From Antennarius striatus (Eukaryota; Chordata; Actinopteri; Lophiiformes; Antennariidae), in contig NC_090793.1 of assembly GCF_040054535.1 (NCBI RefSeq), forward strand, positions 19,282,501 to 19,346,500: DNA of 64,000 nt, given 5' to 3'. The translations under genes were made by a program, and so were the position numbers. The notes beneath the pieces were generated by a model, which did not search any database, was not told where the DNA came from, and saw nothing but the letters and a program-made list of their open reading frames with translations. This document shows positions 21,114-34,147 of the stretch, one piece after another (within the stretch, counting starts at the first letter, position 1; each line of letters starts with the position of its first letter).

Positions 21114-21905
21114 GGTAACACTTTATTTTAAGGTACACCTATTCACCATTAATTAGTTGCTTATTAACATGCAAATTAGCAACATATTGGCTCTTAATTA
21201 GTCATTAATAAGTACTTATTAATGCCTTGTTCTGCATGGCCTTATTAAACAACCAGTAAGCGGTTTAATAAATGAGGTATTTGTACTTGTGCTGTCTTTG
21301 TTATTCTACCACTGAACGAGAGGGAACCTACTGTATAGATAGATCCATTTTTCAAAGATGTAACCCATCACTTCTTTATTGCAGTAGTTATGTGCTATAA
21401 CATATTAACTAATTGTGAAAAGGAGGCAACTTTAGATTAGGGAACATGTGTTGGTTAATAAGTGTTCAACTATTAGTGAATTAGTAATGATCAAGATGTC
21501 ACTTTAGTATGGGGAACATATTCTAAGTAACAAAGACTTAATTTAGAGTTATTTGAACACTTAATATTTGTAATTTTGTGTTTTGTTATGTTCAATAAGT
21601 GGTATTAAGGGAGAGTAACTATTCCTGGGGTACTACAACCTTATTAAGTCCATACTAAGCAAAGCATATTGAGATCGTAATTCATATACAACAACTTCCT
21701 TACTTAATACTAATAGCAAGAATTCTGAGGTTATTGAGGGAAGACTCTTAGTTAATGGCTTACTGGTTGTTTAATAAGGCCATGCAGAACAAGGCATTAA
21801 TAAGTACATAATAATGACTAATTAAGAGCCAATATGTTACTAATTTGCATGTTAATAAGCAACTAATTAATGGTGAATAGGTGTATCCTAAAATAAAGTG
21901 TTACC
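21114..21905. mobile_element. hAT-like MITE, 792 bp, with long terminal inverted repeats
   Basis: Terminal inverted repeats of about 150 bases, starting GGTAACACTTTATTTTA on both strands, flank a non-coding AT-rich centre. The element is bordered by an exact 8-base direct repeat, CAAAGTAC, at 21106-21113 and 21906-21913. An 8-base target duplication points to the hAT superfamily. No transposase is encoded. Confidence 0.85.
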
Positions 21906-22069
21906 CAAAGTACATTATTATGCTCTGTGGGGAATGAAACTACAAGCTCACTCCAGCGGTTCTTTGTGGAGGATGTAGCTACCAGTATATTCTAGCATCA
22001 TAGTTGTCTATATATTACTGTTTGCTGTTCATTATCTGCTGTTTGCTGCTCATTATTTATACCCAACCG

Positions 22070-22735
22070 GTATAGATCAGTCTCTCCCTCCTTACTGTCC
22101 AACCTAGCATACAAGTCATCATACGCTTCTTGTTTGGCCTTTGTTACCTCTACCTTCACCTTACGCTGCATCTCCCTGTACTCCTGTCTACTCTCCTCAG
22201 TCCTCTCAGTGTCCCACTTCCTCTTAGCTAACCTTTCTCTGTATACACTCCTGTACCTCCTCATTCCACCACCAAGTCTCCTTGTCTACTTTCCTTCCAG
22301 ATGACACACCAAGTACTCTCCTACCTGTCTCCCTGATCACATTAGCTGTAGTTGTCCAGTCATCTGGAAGCACCTCCTGACCACCCAGAGCCTGTCTGAA
22401 TTCCTTCCTAAAAGTCCTGCAACACTCTTCCTTTTTCAGCTTCCACCATTTCGTCTTCTGCTCTGCCTTTGCCCTCTTGATCTTCCTCACCACCAGAGTC
22501 ATCCTACACACCACCATCCTATGCTGTTTGGCTACACTCTCACCTACCACTACTTTGCAGTCACTGATCTCCTTCAGATTACATCGTCTACACAAGATGT
22601 AGTCTACCTGTGTGCTCCTACCTCCACTCTTATAGGTCGCCCTATGTTCCTGCCTCTTCTGGAAGAAAGTAATTACCATAGCCATTTCCATCCTTTTTGC
22701 AAAGTCAACTAACCTGCAATAGAGCTTGAATGCTG
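22070..22735 (-). mobile_element. RTE-clade LINE fragment (minus strand), endonuclease end and linker
   Basis: The minus strand encodes DYILCRRCNLKEISDCKVVV followed by TWWWNEEVQECIQRK and KRKWDTERTEESRQEYREM. These are the same segments found at 7280-7800. A frameshift near 22245 splits the frame. This is a truncated copy of the LINE family found in intron 11 of genes 1 and 4. Confidence 0.88.
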
Positions 22736-22739
22736 CTTT

Positions 22740-23385
22740 GTTCAACTAACCTGCAATAGAGCTTGAATGCTGCGATGTTCTGTGCTTCAGTGTTTTCACA
22801 AAGTCGGTCTTCACATTCATTTTAGCAGCAGTCTAAACCATCTTGCAGTATGACTGATTTGCTTCATTCAAGTTGTTGGAGCACGGGGTTCGGCAACTAG
22901 CAGTTACCCGGTTGACATGTTGAGTGAAGCGCTCCCTGTTGGCTTTTTGGAAGTTCCTAATCTTGACATCCATACCTTGAACAGGCTGGACCACAGATGG
23001 GATGGTGATGAGGGATTGTTGATGGTGTGACCTGGGAGATATATCCAGGGTGTGTCTCAATGGAAGAGACTGGCTGTTGGGCCATTTAACAAAAGCCAGA
23101 CCTGGGTGGTGTAACAGTCCCAAAGCCCAGAGTAGAAGGAACAGGGCTACTTTGGACTATGTAGGAGTGTCGCATCAACCGTGTAGATGTTTCCTGGTAA
23201 TTGGTGTTTATGATGATGATTGTAATGAACATCTTTACAGTTCTTAGCATTCGTACGATTGAACATGTATAATTGTACGAATATTAACTTTCGTGAGAGC
23301 ACTTCTTTATTTTGATCTCCAGGACCCATGTGTCCTACTTTTCTGAAGAACATTAATAATTATCCCCGCAAGTTTTGACACACAC
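22740..23385 (-). repeat. Duplicated fragment of gene 1 intron 13 upstream of gene 3
   Basis: Collinear with 10490-11135 (intron 13 of gene 1), including the minus-strand LINE linker segment (22833-23123). After CCCGCAAGTTTTGA (23365-23378) the match to gene 1 stops and a CA tract begins. The segment carrying exon 14 of gene 1 is therefore missing here. It marks the left part of the duplication that produced gene 3. Confidence 0.75.
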
Positions 23386-23392
23386 TCGCACG

Positions 23393-23496
<104 letters not shown>

Positions 23497-23771
23497 TTGC
23501 ATCATTTCTTATTATGAGCTTTTGAGACCTTTATATCAAATCTTTTATGTTATTTTCATTATCATTTGAATCGAACACATTGGACACATAAATTTGTATT
23601 TTGCATTTTCAGGCCTTACAGGATTAAACCACACCTTTAAAGTCTGTCAGGGTTTCCAGACTCCCTCACAATAGTCTTTACTGCTGACGGAGAGGGAGGG
23701 AACATGTCCCATTAATATAAGACACAACTAGAAGCAAAACCAGTTTATTTTACTTTGCATTTGAAGCTGAG

Positions 23772-26700
23772 ATGAACAGACAAAGAATCAAAAAACAAAA
23801 ACCAAGAAGTGATGACGACAGAGGACAGTGGGCAAATAAAAGAGAATATATTCTAGTTTTGGCAGGGGATGTTGTCGGCTTGGGGAACGTGTGGAGATTT
23901 CCATACCTTTGCTACAAGAATGGAGGAGGTGAATATTGGACATTTGTTTATATTTGTTTCAATTATTTCAGTGCTTTTTGTATAGCTCTGAAATAATCTT
24001 GATATTTTCTACTGTAACGTGAAAAGATTGTAATGACTACATGACTTTTAATAATTTATAGGTGCCTTTCTGGTGCCTTATGGTCTGTTTGCTGTATTTA
24101 CTGGAATGCCTCTGTTTCTACTGGAGATCTCAATGGGTCAATATACCCAGGAAGGATTCATCACCTGCTGGACCAAGTTGTGTCCACTGGCAAAGGGTGA
24201 GGGTATTTGAGTTCAGCTAGAATGTACAGAAAACAGGAAAATACAAGCCAAGTTGGTACATTCAAATTATAAAGTGTCTAAATTGTAAATTCAAAAACAC
24301 AATTCGTATAGATCGTTCCAACCTTGATTTATATTTCTATCTATCAGGAATCGGATTTGGAGAACTGATGATTTTATTCTGTAACATCACCAACATTGTA
24401 CTTGAAGTCTGGGCTCTCTTCTACCTGGTGTTCTCATTCAGGTCCCAGCTCCCCTGGGCCACCTGTAATAACACCTGGAATACAGGTAAGACTCTTACGA
24501 GAATAATTTAAGTCATTTGACTATGGATGAAAAGATTGGAAATTGTTTAGTACCACAATCGTAACAGCTGCTCAGCAAAGCGATCAGGTTTGTTACGATT
24601 TGGCTCAAAATGACAAAAGACAAAATCTGTCAACATTGCACACCCAGTTTTTGCAGCTGATTTTCCTGCTGAGTGTGTGATCTAAGTTATCTGACTTCAT
24701 CAAACCGTACCTGTTCCCCATTCACCAACTCAATGCAACAGCTCCCTCTGTCTGTCCCAGAAAACATTGGAGGCAGAATATCCACCATCTACAAAAACAA
24801 ACATGACAAACAGATCCTGGACGCCCTTATCACACTGGTGCCACCATTTCCTTTTGAGAAGAGAACTTAATCATCCCCATTGGGCTCAATCCTCAATGAT
24901 CCTCATCAATTCTGTTCTGGATTTTCAACATAAACAGCATACACTGAACACAGCAGCAAGCGTGCTATGTGCTGTGTAAAACCCATCATGTGGCTGTTTA
25001 CACAGCACAACCTGTTTACAACCTAGGTTCCCCTCCAAGTCACTCATGACGTCCCACAGGACTCGTCTCTAGGTCCACTACTGTTCACAACCTACACTCT
25101 TCCACTTGGTCACATGCTGTAATTTGTCTACATGGCTTGAATTTGCATTCGTATGACGATGACACACAACTCTACCTACATACTAATCCCTCTAATACTT
25201 TACCACCATCATCCAACTTGATCGACTATTTGAATGATGGTAATTGCTGGATGACCCACAATTAGTTTGGTTAGACTAAGGAAGAACTGTAAAAGCCACT
25301 TTATGATTCCGGGTTATTGCCATAAAACCTGGAGATGGTAGAGCCTCCATTACACCAATCCTCACTGAAATCTGTTTGTTCCTCAATCCAGCTGACTGTC
25401 TTGATCTTCAGATGTTTAATTCGACGAATATGACAACAAATCATACCAAATGGACTTCTGCAGCGGTAGAGTTCTGGGAGTGAGTCTAACTTCTTTTTAT
25501 TCTAATAACCATTATGTACTTCAATGCTTTCATGTTACTTCAGGAGACATTTACGTATTTCACTCATAGTGGTCCTACAATGAAGAAAATTTTGACAGAC
25601 TTTGTCCAACTTGTAAAAGAAATCTAAAGCTATGGGAACTAATTTTATTATGAAAATTTCATTAATACCTTCAAAAGTACATTGCATATGCGTCATCAAC
25701 ATTACTCGGTGCACCAAGACTTAGAGGGCAAGAGTACACCTATTAATGGGTTCAGTTCAGTTCCTAGTAAATTTATTTCCACATGTAATTCATGCCATGC
25801 TTCAGTTGTACCTGTTCAATCTTCGTGTCCTCAGGCGGAGGATGCTGGGCATGTCTGGAGGCATTGAGGAGCTGGGCAGTGTGAGATGGGAGCTGGCCTT
25901 GTGTCTTCTGGCCTCCTGGGTGATCTGCTACTTCAGCATCTGGAAAGGTGTCAGGTCTACTGGAAAGGTCCTGTACAAACATATTGAGTGTTTGGTGCTT
26001 ATTATTATTAATCACAATAATGACTACCTTTTCTTTAACAATTTTCATTTCAATTAAGGCAGCGTATTTCACAGCCACGTTCCCCTACCTGATGCTCCTG
26101 ATTCTACTCGTTAGAGGCTTGACTCTACCTGGAGCTTCTGAAGGGATCTACTACTACCTGTATCCAGACATAAACCGCCTGGCTGACCTAGAGGTGGTCT
26201 GTTTTTCTGACTGGTTCTTGAATACCTTGACAATTGCTTAAGATGAATAGATTTCAAAATATGTTTGAATATATACAGACTTTGACCTAATTAGACCAAT
26301 TAATGTGTCCCAGCTGCGACATATTTGGCATGCATTTAATATTTTTCATAGTTGGGTTTGGATTTCTTGCATGATTTCCATCATTTTGATCAACCTGTTT
26401 TGAAAAACATTCAAGAATGTTGTACTAATTTAAAGATGGATCAGAATTCAGTATAAATGATTCATCACAGGTCTGGATTGAGGCAGGATCCCAGATACTT
26501 TTCTCCTACAGTGTCACTGCAGGGGTACTTAAGGTCCTGGGCAGCTATAACGACTACAAAAACAACTGTTACAAGTACGTATGTATCTGTGTGTGTGTTT
26601 GTGTGTGCATTTAGATAAGAATAGCAGAAGGCTTTGTCTTTGTGTGACCTCCAGGGACTGTCTCTGGCTCTGTCTGCTGAACAGTGGAACCAGTTTTGTT

Positions 26701-29616
26701 GCTGGATTTGTCGTCTTCTCTGTTCTTGGATTCATGGCTCACAAACAGGGTGTTAGTGTTGACACTGTGACCGAGTCAGGTGCAGTAGATTAAGACATTT
26801 AATCACATGAAAAGTTAGAAAATCACCATACAGAGTTGAATCATTCCCTCCACAGGTCCAGGTTTGGCCTTCATCGCTTACCCTCAGGCAACAGCTTTGA
26901 TGCCTTTACCACAGTTCTGGACTGTCTGCTTCTTCCTGATGCTGATGCTATTGGCTGTTGACACACATGTAATAACATCGGTAAAATTTCCTTCTGAGAA
27001 ATGTAGACACAGATAAAACAAATACTTTTTCCCCAGTTTATAGCAGTGGAGAGTATTTTCACCTCAGTGAGCGATTTGTTTCCAACACTCCTCCGTGCAC
27101 CAGTGAAGCACGAGATCTTTGTCCTCATCAGCTGTATATCCTTCTTTCTCCTACATCTTACCTTGGTTACTGAGGTAGTACAAATATTTTCATAAATGTT
27201 CTCACTGAAACACACCTTGAAATGGTTAAATGTTGAAATTCATGAATGCATTCTTTTTCAGGGAGGAATTTACATGTACCAACTCATTGAATACTACGGC
27301 GCTACCAGAATCTGTATGAATATCATAGCTCTGACTGAATGCTTGGCTCTGGGCTGGATATTTGGTGAGTAATTAATTGTGTGACTTTTCAACTGAAGAT
27401 AAGTTAAAAACACACCCAATAATATCTAGTATCACCTACTTTAAAAAGTCGTGTATTTTCCTATTTTTACTGGTGGAATAGTACACATTTTGTTATTCCA
27501 GCAAATCTATTATTTCAGCAGGTGATCCAACACAGATGTCCTTAGCATGAGCACTATTATAACACTTCTGTCATGACCCCAGGCCACCCAATGAGAGTTT
27601 CTGGGTTCCTCACTAGGGTAGAGATTCATGTCAAGAGAACGTTAAATATCCATCCATCCATCTTCCACCGCTTATCCGGAATCGGGTCGCGGGGGCAGCA
27701 GCTTCAACAGGGAGCCCCAAACTTCCCTTTCCCCGACATCCACCAGCTCTGACTGGGGGATCCCAAGGCGTTCCCAGGCCAGTGTTGAGATATAATCCCT
27801 CCACCTGGTCCTGGGTCTGCCCCGAGGTCTCCTCCCAGCTGGATGTGCCAGAAACACCTCCCTAGGGAGGCGTCCCGGAGGCATCCGCACCAGATGCCCA
27901 AACCACCTCAACTGACTCCTTTCCACGCGAAGGAGCAGCGACTCTACTCTGAGCCCCTCGCGAACAGCAGTGTTTCTCACCTTATCTCTAAGGGAGACAC
28001 CAGCTACCCGCCTGAGAAAGCCCATTTCAGCCGCTTGTATCCGCGATCTCGTTCTTTCGGTCATGACCCATCGCTCATGACCATAGGTGAGGGTAGGAAC
28101 GAAGATTGAAAGGTAGATGGAGAGCTTTGCCTCTCGGCTTAGCTCCCTCTTTGTGACAACAGTGCGGTAAAGCGACTGCAATACCGCTCCGGCTGCCCCA
28201 GTTCTCCGTCCAATCTCACGCTCCATTGTTCCCTCACTCGTGAACAGGACCCCAAGATACTTAAACTCCTTCACTTGTGGAAGGACCTCATTCCCCACTT
28301 GGAGAAGGCAGTCCATCGGTTTCCTGCTGAGGACCATGGCCTCAGATTTGGAGGTGCTGATCCTCATCCCCGCCGCTTCACACTCGGCTGCAAACCGGAC
28401 CAGTGAGCGCTGCAGGTCACAGGATGATGACGCAAACAGGACCACATCATCTGCAAAAAGCAGTGATGCAATCCTCAAGCCACCAAACTGTAAAGCCTCC
28501 TCACCACGACTACGCCTCGATATCCTGTCCATGAAAATCACAAACAGAATTGGTGATAAAGCGCAGCCCTGGCGAAGGCCAACAGCTACTCGGAACAAGT
28601 TCGACTTACTGCCGAGAACCCGAACGCAGCTCTCACTTTGGGCGTACAGGGATTGGATGGCCCTGAGGAGAGGCCCCCTCACCCCATACTCCCGCAGTAC
28701 TTCCCACAGTATATCCCTGGGGACACGGTCATATGCCTTCTCCAAGTCCACAAAACACATGTAGACTGGAAGGAACGTTAAATAACACCATGCAAATTAT
28801 TTAACTATTTAAGAACTTAACTTGGATATATTCCATCAGGTGCTGATAAACTTTCTAACATCATTGAGGACATGACAGGACATAGACCCTCTGTTTTCTT
28901 CAAACTGTGCTGGAAATTCGTCGTTCCTCTGCTGTCGCTGGTGAGTCACAGATGTCTGGGTCTGCTACATTGCCAGTCTTATCTTGCGCACCAAAGGGTG
29001 ACTTGTTAAAGTGACGTCTCAAAATTCCTGTCATTTTTATGTTTTCAAACACACACATACAAAAATTCTTTGCAGATGTCAGTTGTCCTGTACCTGGTTG
29101 ACTACCAACACCTCAAGATCAATGACTACGTTTACCCCGACTGGGCGTACGCACTGGGGTGGACCATGACCTTCTCTTCTGTTGTCATGGTGCCGCTGTG
29201 GGCAGCTGGACTGATGTGTTTCACACCAGGAACCTTCAGACAGGTCAGGATTCACACTATTTGATGATTCAAATGTCTAACACAAATTATTTCCCCCTTA
29301 AATCAATGAATGCATTTTACATGCAGCTATTGATTTAGTGAGTTGAACCAGTCCAAAGACCGATATTTGTAGGGTGAGACTGATTTGTGGTTTGGATATT
29401 TTTCACTATCACATGTTAATGGTTGATGTCAATATTCTGTTACAAATGCTTCATTAATATTAAATGCATTTAATAGATTTTAATAACAAACCTCACCTTT
29501 CCTTGTTCCAGCGTTTATCCGTCCTTTGTCGTCCTGCTGAAGATCCAGCCTGGCAGAGGGGAAAAATGTTAGAGGAGAGAACAACTGATGAACTGATACT
29601 GGCAGAAAGAACTTAA
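23772..29616 (+). CDS. Gene 3 (type B): SLC6 GABA transporter 2-like, variant substrate site
   Basis: Exons: 23772-23928, 24062-24196, 24348-24485, 25392-25479, 25835-25967, 26059-26193, 26471-26574, 26655-26779, 26856-26968, 27037-27174, 27262-27364, 28840-28940, 29076-29243, 29512-29616. The product is 580 residues, all open. It is nearly identical to gene 2 in exons and introns. Differences include TM3, where residue 113 is Asn (AAC at 24392-24394, motif ITNIVLEVW) instead of the family-invariant substrate-site Tyr. After TM6 it has NDYKNNCY where gene 2 has NDYNNNCY, and TM8 has VDTH instead of VDSH. Splice sites look normal, so it should be transcribed and spliced. The Tyr change may abolish or retune transport of GABA-like substrates. 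Intron 11 holds a Rex3 LINE in antisense orientation that gene 2 lacks. Confidence 0.9.
24700..25220 (+). mobile_element. Degenerate L2-like LINE fragment in intron 3 of gene 3
   Basis: Paralog of the remnant at 13790-14300, with the same reverse transcriptase trace near the DDTQLYLHT segment (about 25155-25185). It has diverged only slightly from the gene 2 copy. Confidence 0.6.
27649..28772 (-). mobile_element. Rex3 (RTE-clade) LINE, 5' truncated, with target duplication
   Basis: One open frame on the minus strand (27672-28760, 362 residues) covers the C-terminal reverse transcriptase: [48 protein letters not shown], then [11 protein letters not shown] and [15 protein letters not shown]. 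The 3' end is (GGAT)n, typical of Rex3. A 12-base direct repeat, GAACGTTAAATA, flanks it (27637-27648 and 28773-28784), and gene 2 has the single unoccupied copy (16788-16799). The open frame suggests a young insertion. Confidence 0.93.
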
Positions 29617-29766
29617 CGTGACCTGTTAAAGTAACGGGACAACACAGCTATCATACTGGATATAAACATTTAGCTCGTTAGGTACTTTACTGCATATCTT
29701 GGGCTGTGGAAAAATACAATGTTTGACATTATTTCACTACATGATGAGAAACGAGGAAAGCTAATG

Positions 29767-29772
29767 AATAAA
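29767..29772 (+). promoter_or_regulatory. Candidate polyadenylation signal of gene 3
   Basis: AATAAA 151 bases after the stop codon, in the same relative position as in gene 2. Confidence 0.55.
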
Positions 29773-30321
29773 ATTAAGTTTTTGTCAAAATTCATTCATC
29801 TGTGTCTTTTAGTGCAGTGTTTCCCACTGATGAAGGCAGGCTGACTGGTTGAGTTATAGAGATGATGTCATTGTCTGGTTAATGATGATGATTTGAACGC
29901 TGGCACAATTGAAGAATCTGGTATCATAACTATATATAAAAAAGAAGGACAGAGAGACAGCAATACAAAGAGACAAAGACAAAAAGATAGGAAGAACATG
30001 ATGGACCTGGATGGACAGTTTGGTGACTGCTGTAAAATGTAACTGAGATGGTAAGTCTCTTACAGCAGGAACAGCCGGTTCAACCACCAACTACCAACAA
30101 AACATGCATGAGCAAGATAATATAATATGGCTTCTGTCTTTGGGCATTACAAGCATTACGGCCAGTTAAGAAGAGAGACCTCAGTGTGTTATGTGTCTTA
30201 AAATACTGGAAGTAGACACTATGAAGTCCACTATCATGAGAAGATACTTGGAAACAAACCACCCATTTAATGCGAACATGCACCTTGAGTTACTGTAAAA
30301 GAAATGATCATGTCCAGCAAA
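29773..30321. other. Duplicated 3' flank of gene 3
   Basis: Collinear with the gene 2 flank (17800-18214), with about 120 extra bases around 30180-30280. No gene is visible. Similarity ends at 30321, the point where the L2 element entered the gene 2 copy. Confidence 0.6.
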
Positions 30322-30529
30322 ATTACTTTGTAATAGCAGCTTTTGCCCATGTGAAAGACCAATACAAAAAGGCTCACACAAAAGCAGAGGAGGTAGTAGT
30401 ACCTCCAGCCATTGATAAGGTTTCAACAGCTGTTGATGAAGCAACAATTGTCAGCGGCCTATACCAGCAGACATGGAAAAGTGTTCAAATGGTTCCAGTG
30501 TCTTGGCCAAGCAGTTCTTTGGCCAGTGG

Positions 30530-30757
30530 AGGGGAATCTGCTTGAAGAGCAATCTGCTTGATGAACTCCAAAGGACAATCTGCTTGATGAACTCCAAAGG
30601 ACAATCTGCTTGATGAACTCCAAAGGACAATCTGCTTGATGAACTCCAAAGGACAATCTGCTTGATGAACTCCAAAGGACAATCTGCTTGATGAACTCCA
30701 AAGGACAATCTGCTTGATGAACTCCAAAGGACAATCTGCTCGATGAACTCTAAAGGA
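30530..30757. repeat. 26-bp minisatellite, about 8-9 units
   Basis: Units contain GATGAACTCCAAAGG followed by ACAATCTGCTT. The inner units are identical and the last units are diverged. Because 26 is not a multiple of three, the minus strand gives overlapping repetitive reading frames in all frames. These are not proteins. There are no spacers, so this is not a CRISPR array. Confidence 0.92.
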
Positions 30758-30890
30758 TATGTCAACAACTACCTCGAAGAGGATCCTGAGATGGACATCT
30801 AGAAGAGAGGAAAGGTCACTCAGTTACAGAGGCATGCTGAGATGTGACTCAATTCAAAAGTGAAGAACTCCAAGACCTGAGGCCTGTACC

Positions 30891-32388
30891 ATAAAACTGG
30901 ATTACGGTTTAGCGAGATAACTTCAGGTTTAACCCTGGCTTTTCGGTACCATAAAGGTGGCTTACCTTCTATCAGGCTACGTTGTCGTGGTAACCTATGC
31001 TGAACACCTAACTTGCTCTGGAGCAGGATAAGTTCAGGATAAGAGCTCAGCAGGTATAAAAGCCCCACCTACTGACCAATCAGTTCTCTTGGAAAATGGC
31101 CTGTCTGTTTTATGAGAACCCGGTGGATCTTGGTGCACAGTAGGGGTGGGCGGTACTGGGAATTTTGGTATCGATCCGATACCAAGTAAATACAGGGTAG
31201 TATCGGCCGATACCGATACGATACCGATACTTTTTGCTTGGAAATGTCATTGAATATGATTGTCATTGAAAATGATCATTGAATAATTGACACCCCCCCC
31301 GAGTTAGTTTATTATAATCGTGATAAACACAGCACAGATATTTTAGACAATAAAAATGTTTGGGTTTTCTTAATAAATAACTATAATGCAAACTTTAACA
31401 GTATAAAAAAATAAAATACTTCTACTACAACAACTGTTTCAGAACAAAAGTCAAGAGAGTCAAACCAAAAAAAAGCAGCGATGTAACGTAATGTTATTTC
31501 AGGAATTAAAGGTTGTTTAGCACTTTAATGTACATGGTTCACAATAAGTTAGAGATTATGAGAGACTCATTTTGGGGTAATAAATATTGCACTAATGGAA
31601 ATGGTGTTTCTTCTCATTCACTATATAACTTTTATTTATGTCATTACAAATAGGAAAGCAGTCACATAAATAACAACATCAATAACATATTGTGAACATT
31701 GTATTTTTATCTGATTACTTTAGTAATAGAATTAATCAATAGTTTAATCGATTCCTTGGGTAATGGATAGCTGTAGCCCTTAGTAAAACAAGATTTTTTT
31801 CAACTGGGTGAACATATAATCATTGAACCAATCTCCTAAAATTTATACCCAATTACATTGTGAAAAACAGATTAAGTGGGTATTATTGATTCTTTGGCTG
31901 AAAAGCCTCTCCCAGAGTCCATTGTCTCTGTCCGGAGGATGCAGCAGGCCAGTGGCCAGGTTGGGGGAGGGGCTACAGGTGTGTCTGAGTCACTCAGGCA
32001 TAGACTCAGAGAGTAGCAGGGGGCGCTGGGTGAGAGAGAGAGGGCGGTGCGCTATTTGCACAGAGAAGCGGCGCTTTGAGGAAATTGGTGGAGGAGCAAA
32101 GTATCGATCACAGGACAATAGTATCAATCCGATCCAAGTACTTGCTTAGTATCGATAATATCGATATGTGGATCGATCCGCCCGCCCCTAGCGATTGGTC
32201 GCATGCAGCAAACTCTGCCCTTTTTATGTGAGCGCGCACAGATCTAGAGTGGACAAGCCTGAATTGCATTAGTGAGTTGATAGCCGGCTTTATGGTACCG
32301 AAAATCCGGAGGGCGGATGTCTCGTTAAGTGAAGCCAGATAAGTAGGAGGAAGCCCGGCTAGGTTAATCAAGCTTTATGGTACAGGTC
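30891..32388. mobile_element. Non-autonomous DNA transposon with inverted ends, hosting a second element
   Basis: The left end GGCCTGTACCATAAAACTGG and the right end (minus strand GACCTGTACCATAAAGCTTG) form imperfect inverted repeats. The interior is non-coding, and another MITE occupies 31142-32189. Ends of this kind are common in fish DNA transposons (PIF/Harbinger or hAT). I could not identify a clear target duplication. Confidence 0.6.
31142..32189. mobile_element. Nested hAT-like MITE
   Basis: The left end AGGGGTGGGCGGTACTGG and the right end (minus strand AGGGGCGGGCGGATCGATCC) match each other, and both sides carry runs of ATCGATCCGATAC-like sequence. Terminal RGGGGTGGGC is typical of hAT (Charlie-like) elements in fish. 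No transposase frame is present. Flanking bases do not give a clean 8-base repeat, so superfamily assignment is tentative. Confidence 0.6.

Positions 32389-34147
<1,759 letters not shown>

Noticed and set aside
27672-28760. Long 362-codon minus-strand frame as a host gene
   Set aside because: It is the reverse transcriptase of a Rex3 LINE with target duplication and 3' GGAT repeats.
28240-28764. 174-codon plus-strand frame within the Rex3 region
   Set aside because: It is a shadow on the opposite strand of the Rex3 reverse transcriptase and matches no family.
30451-30768. Three overlapping repetitive frames (FGVHQADCPLEF-like) that might look like a repeat protein or a CRISPR-like array
   Set aside because: A 26-base minisatellite produces the same peptide in successive frames. 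There are no variable spacers and no start context, and the organism is a vertebrate.
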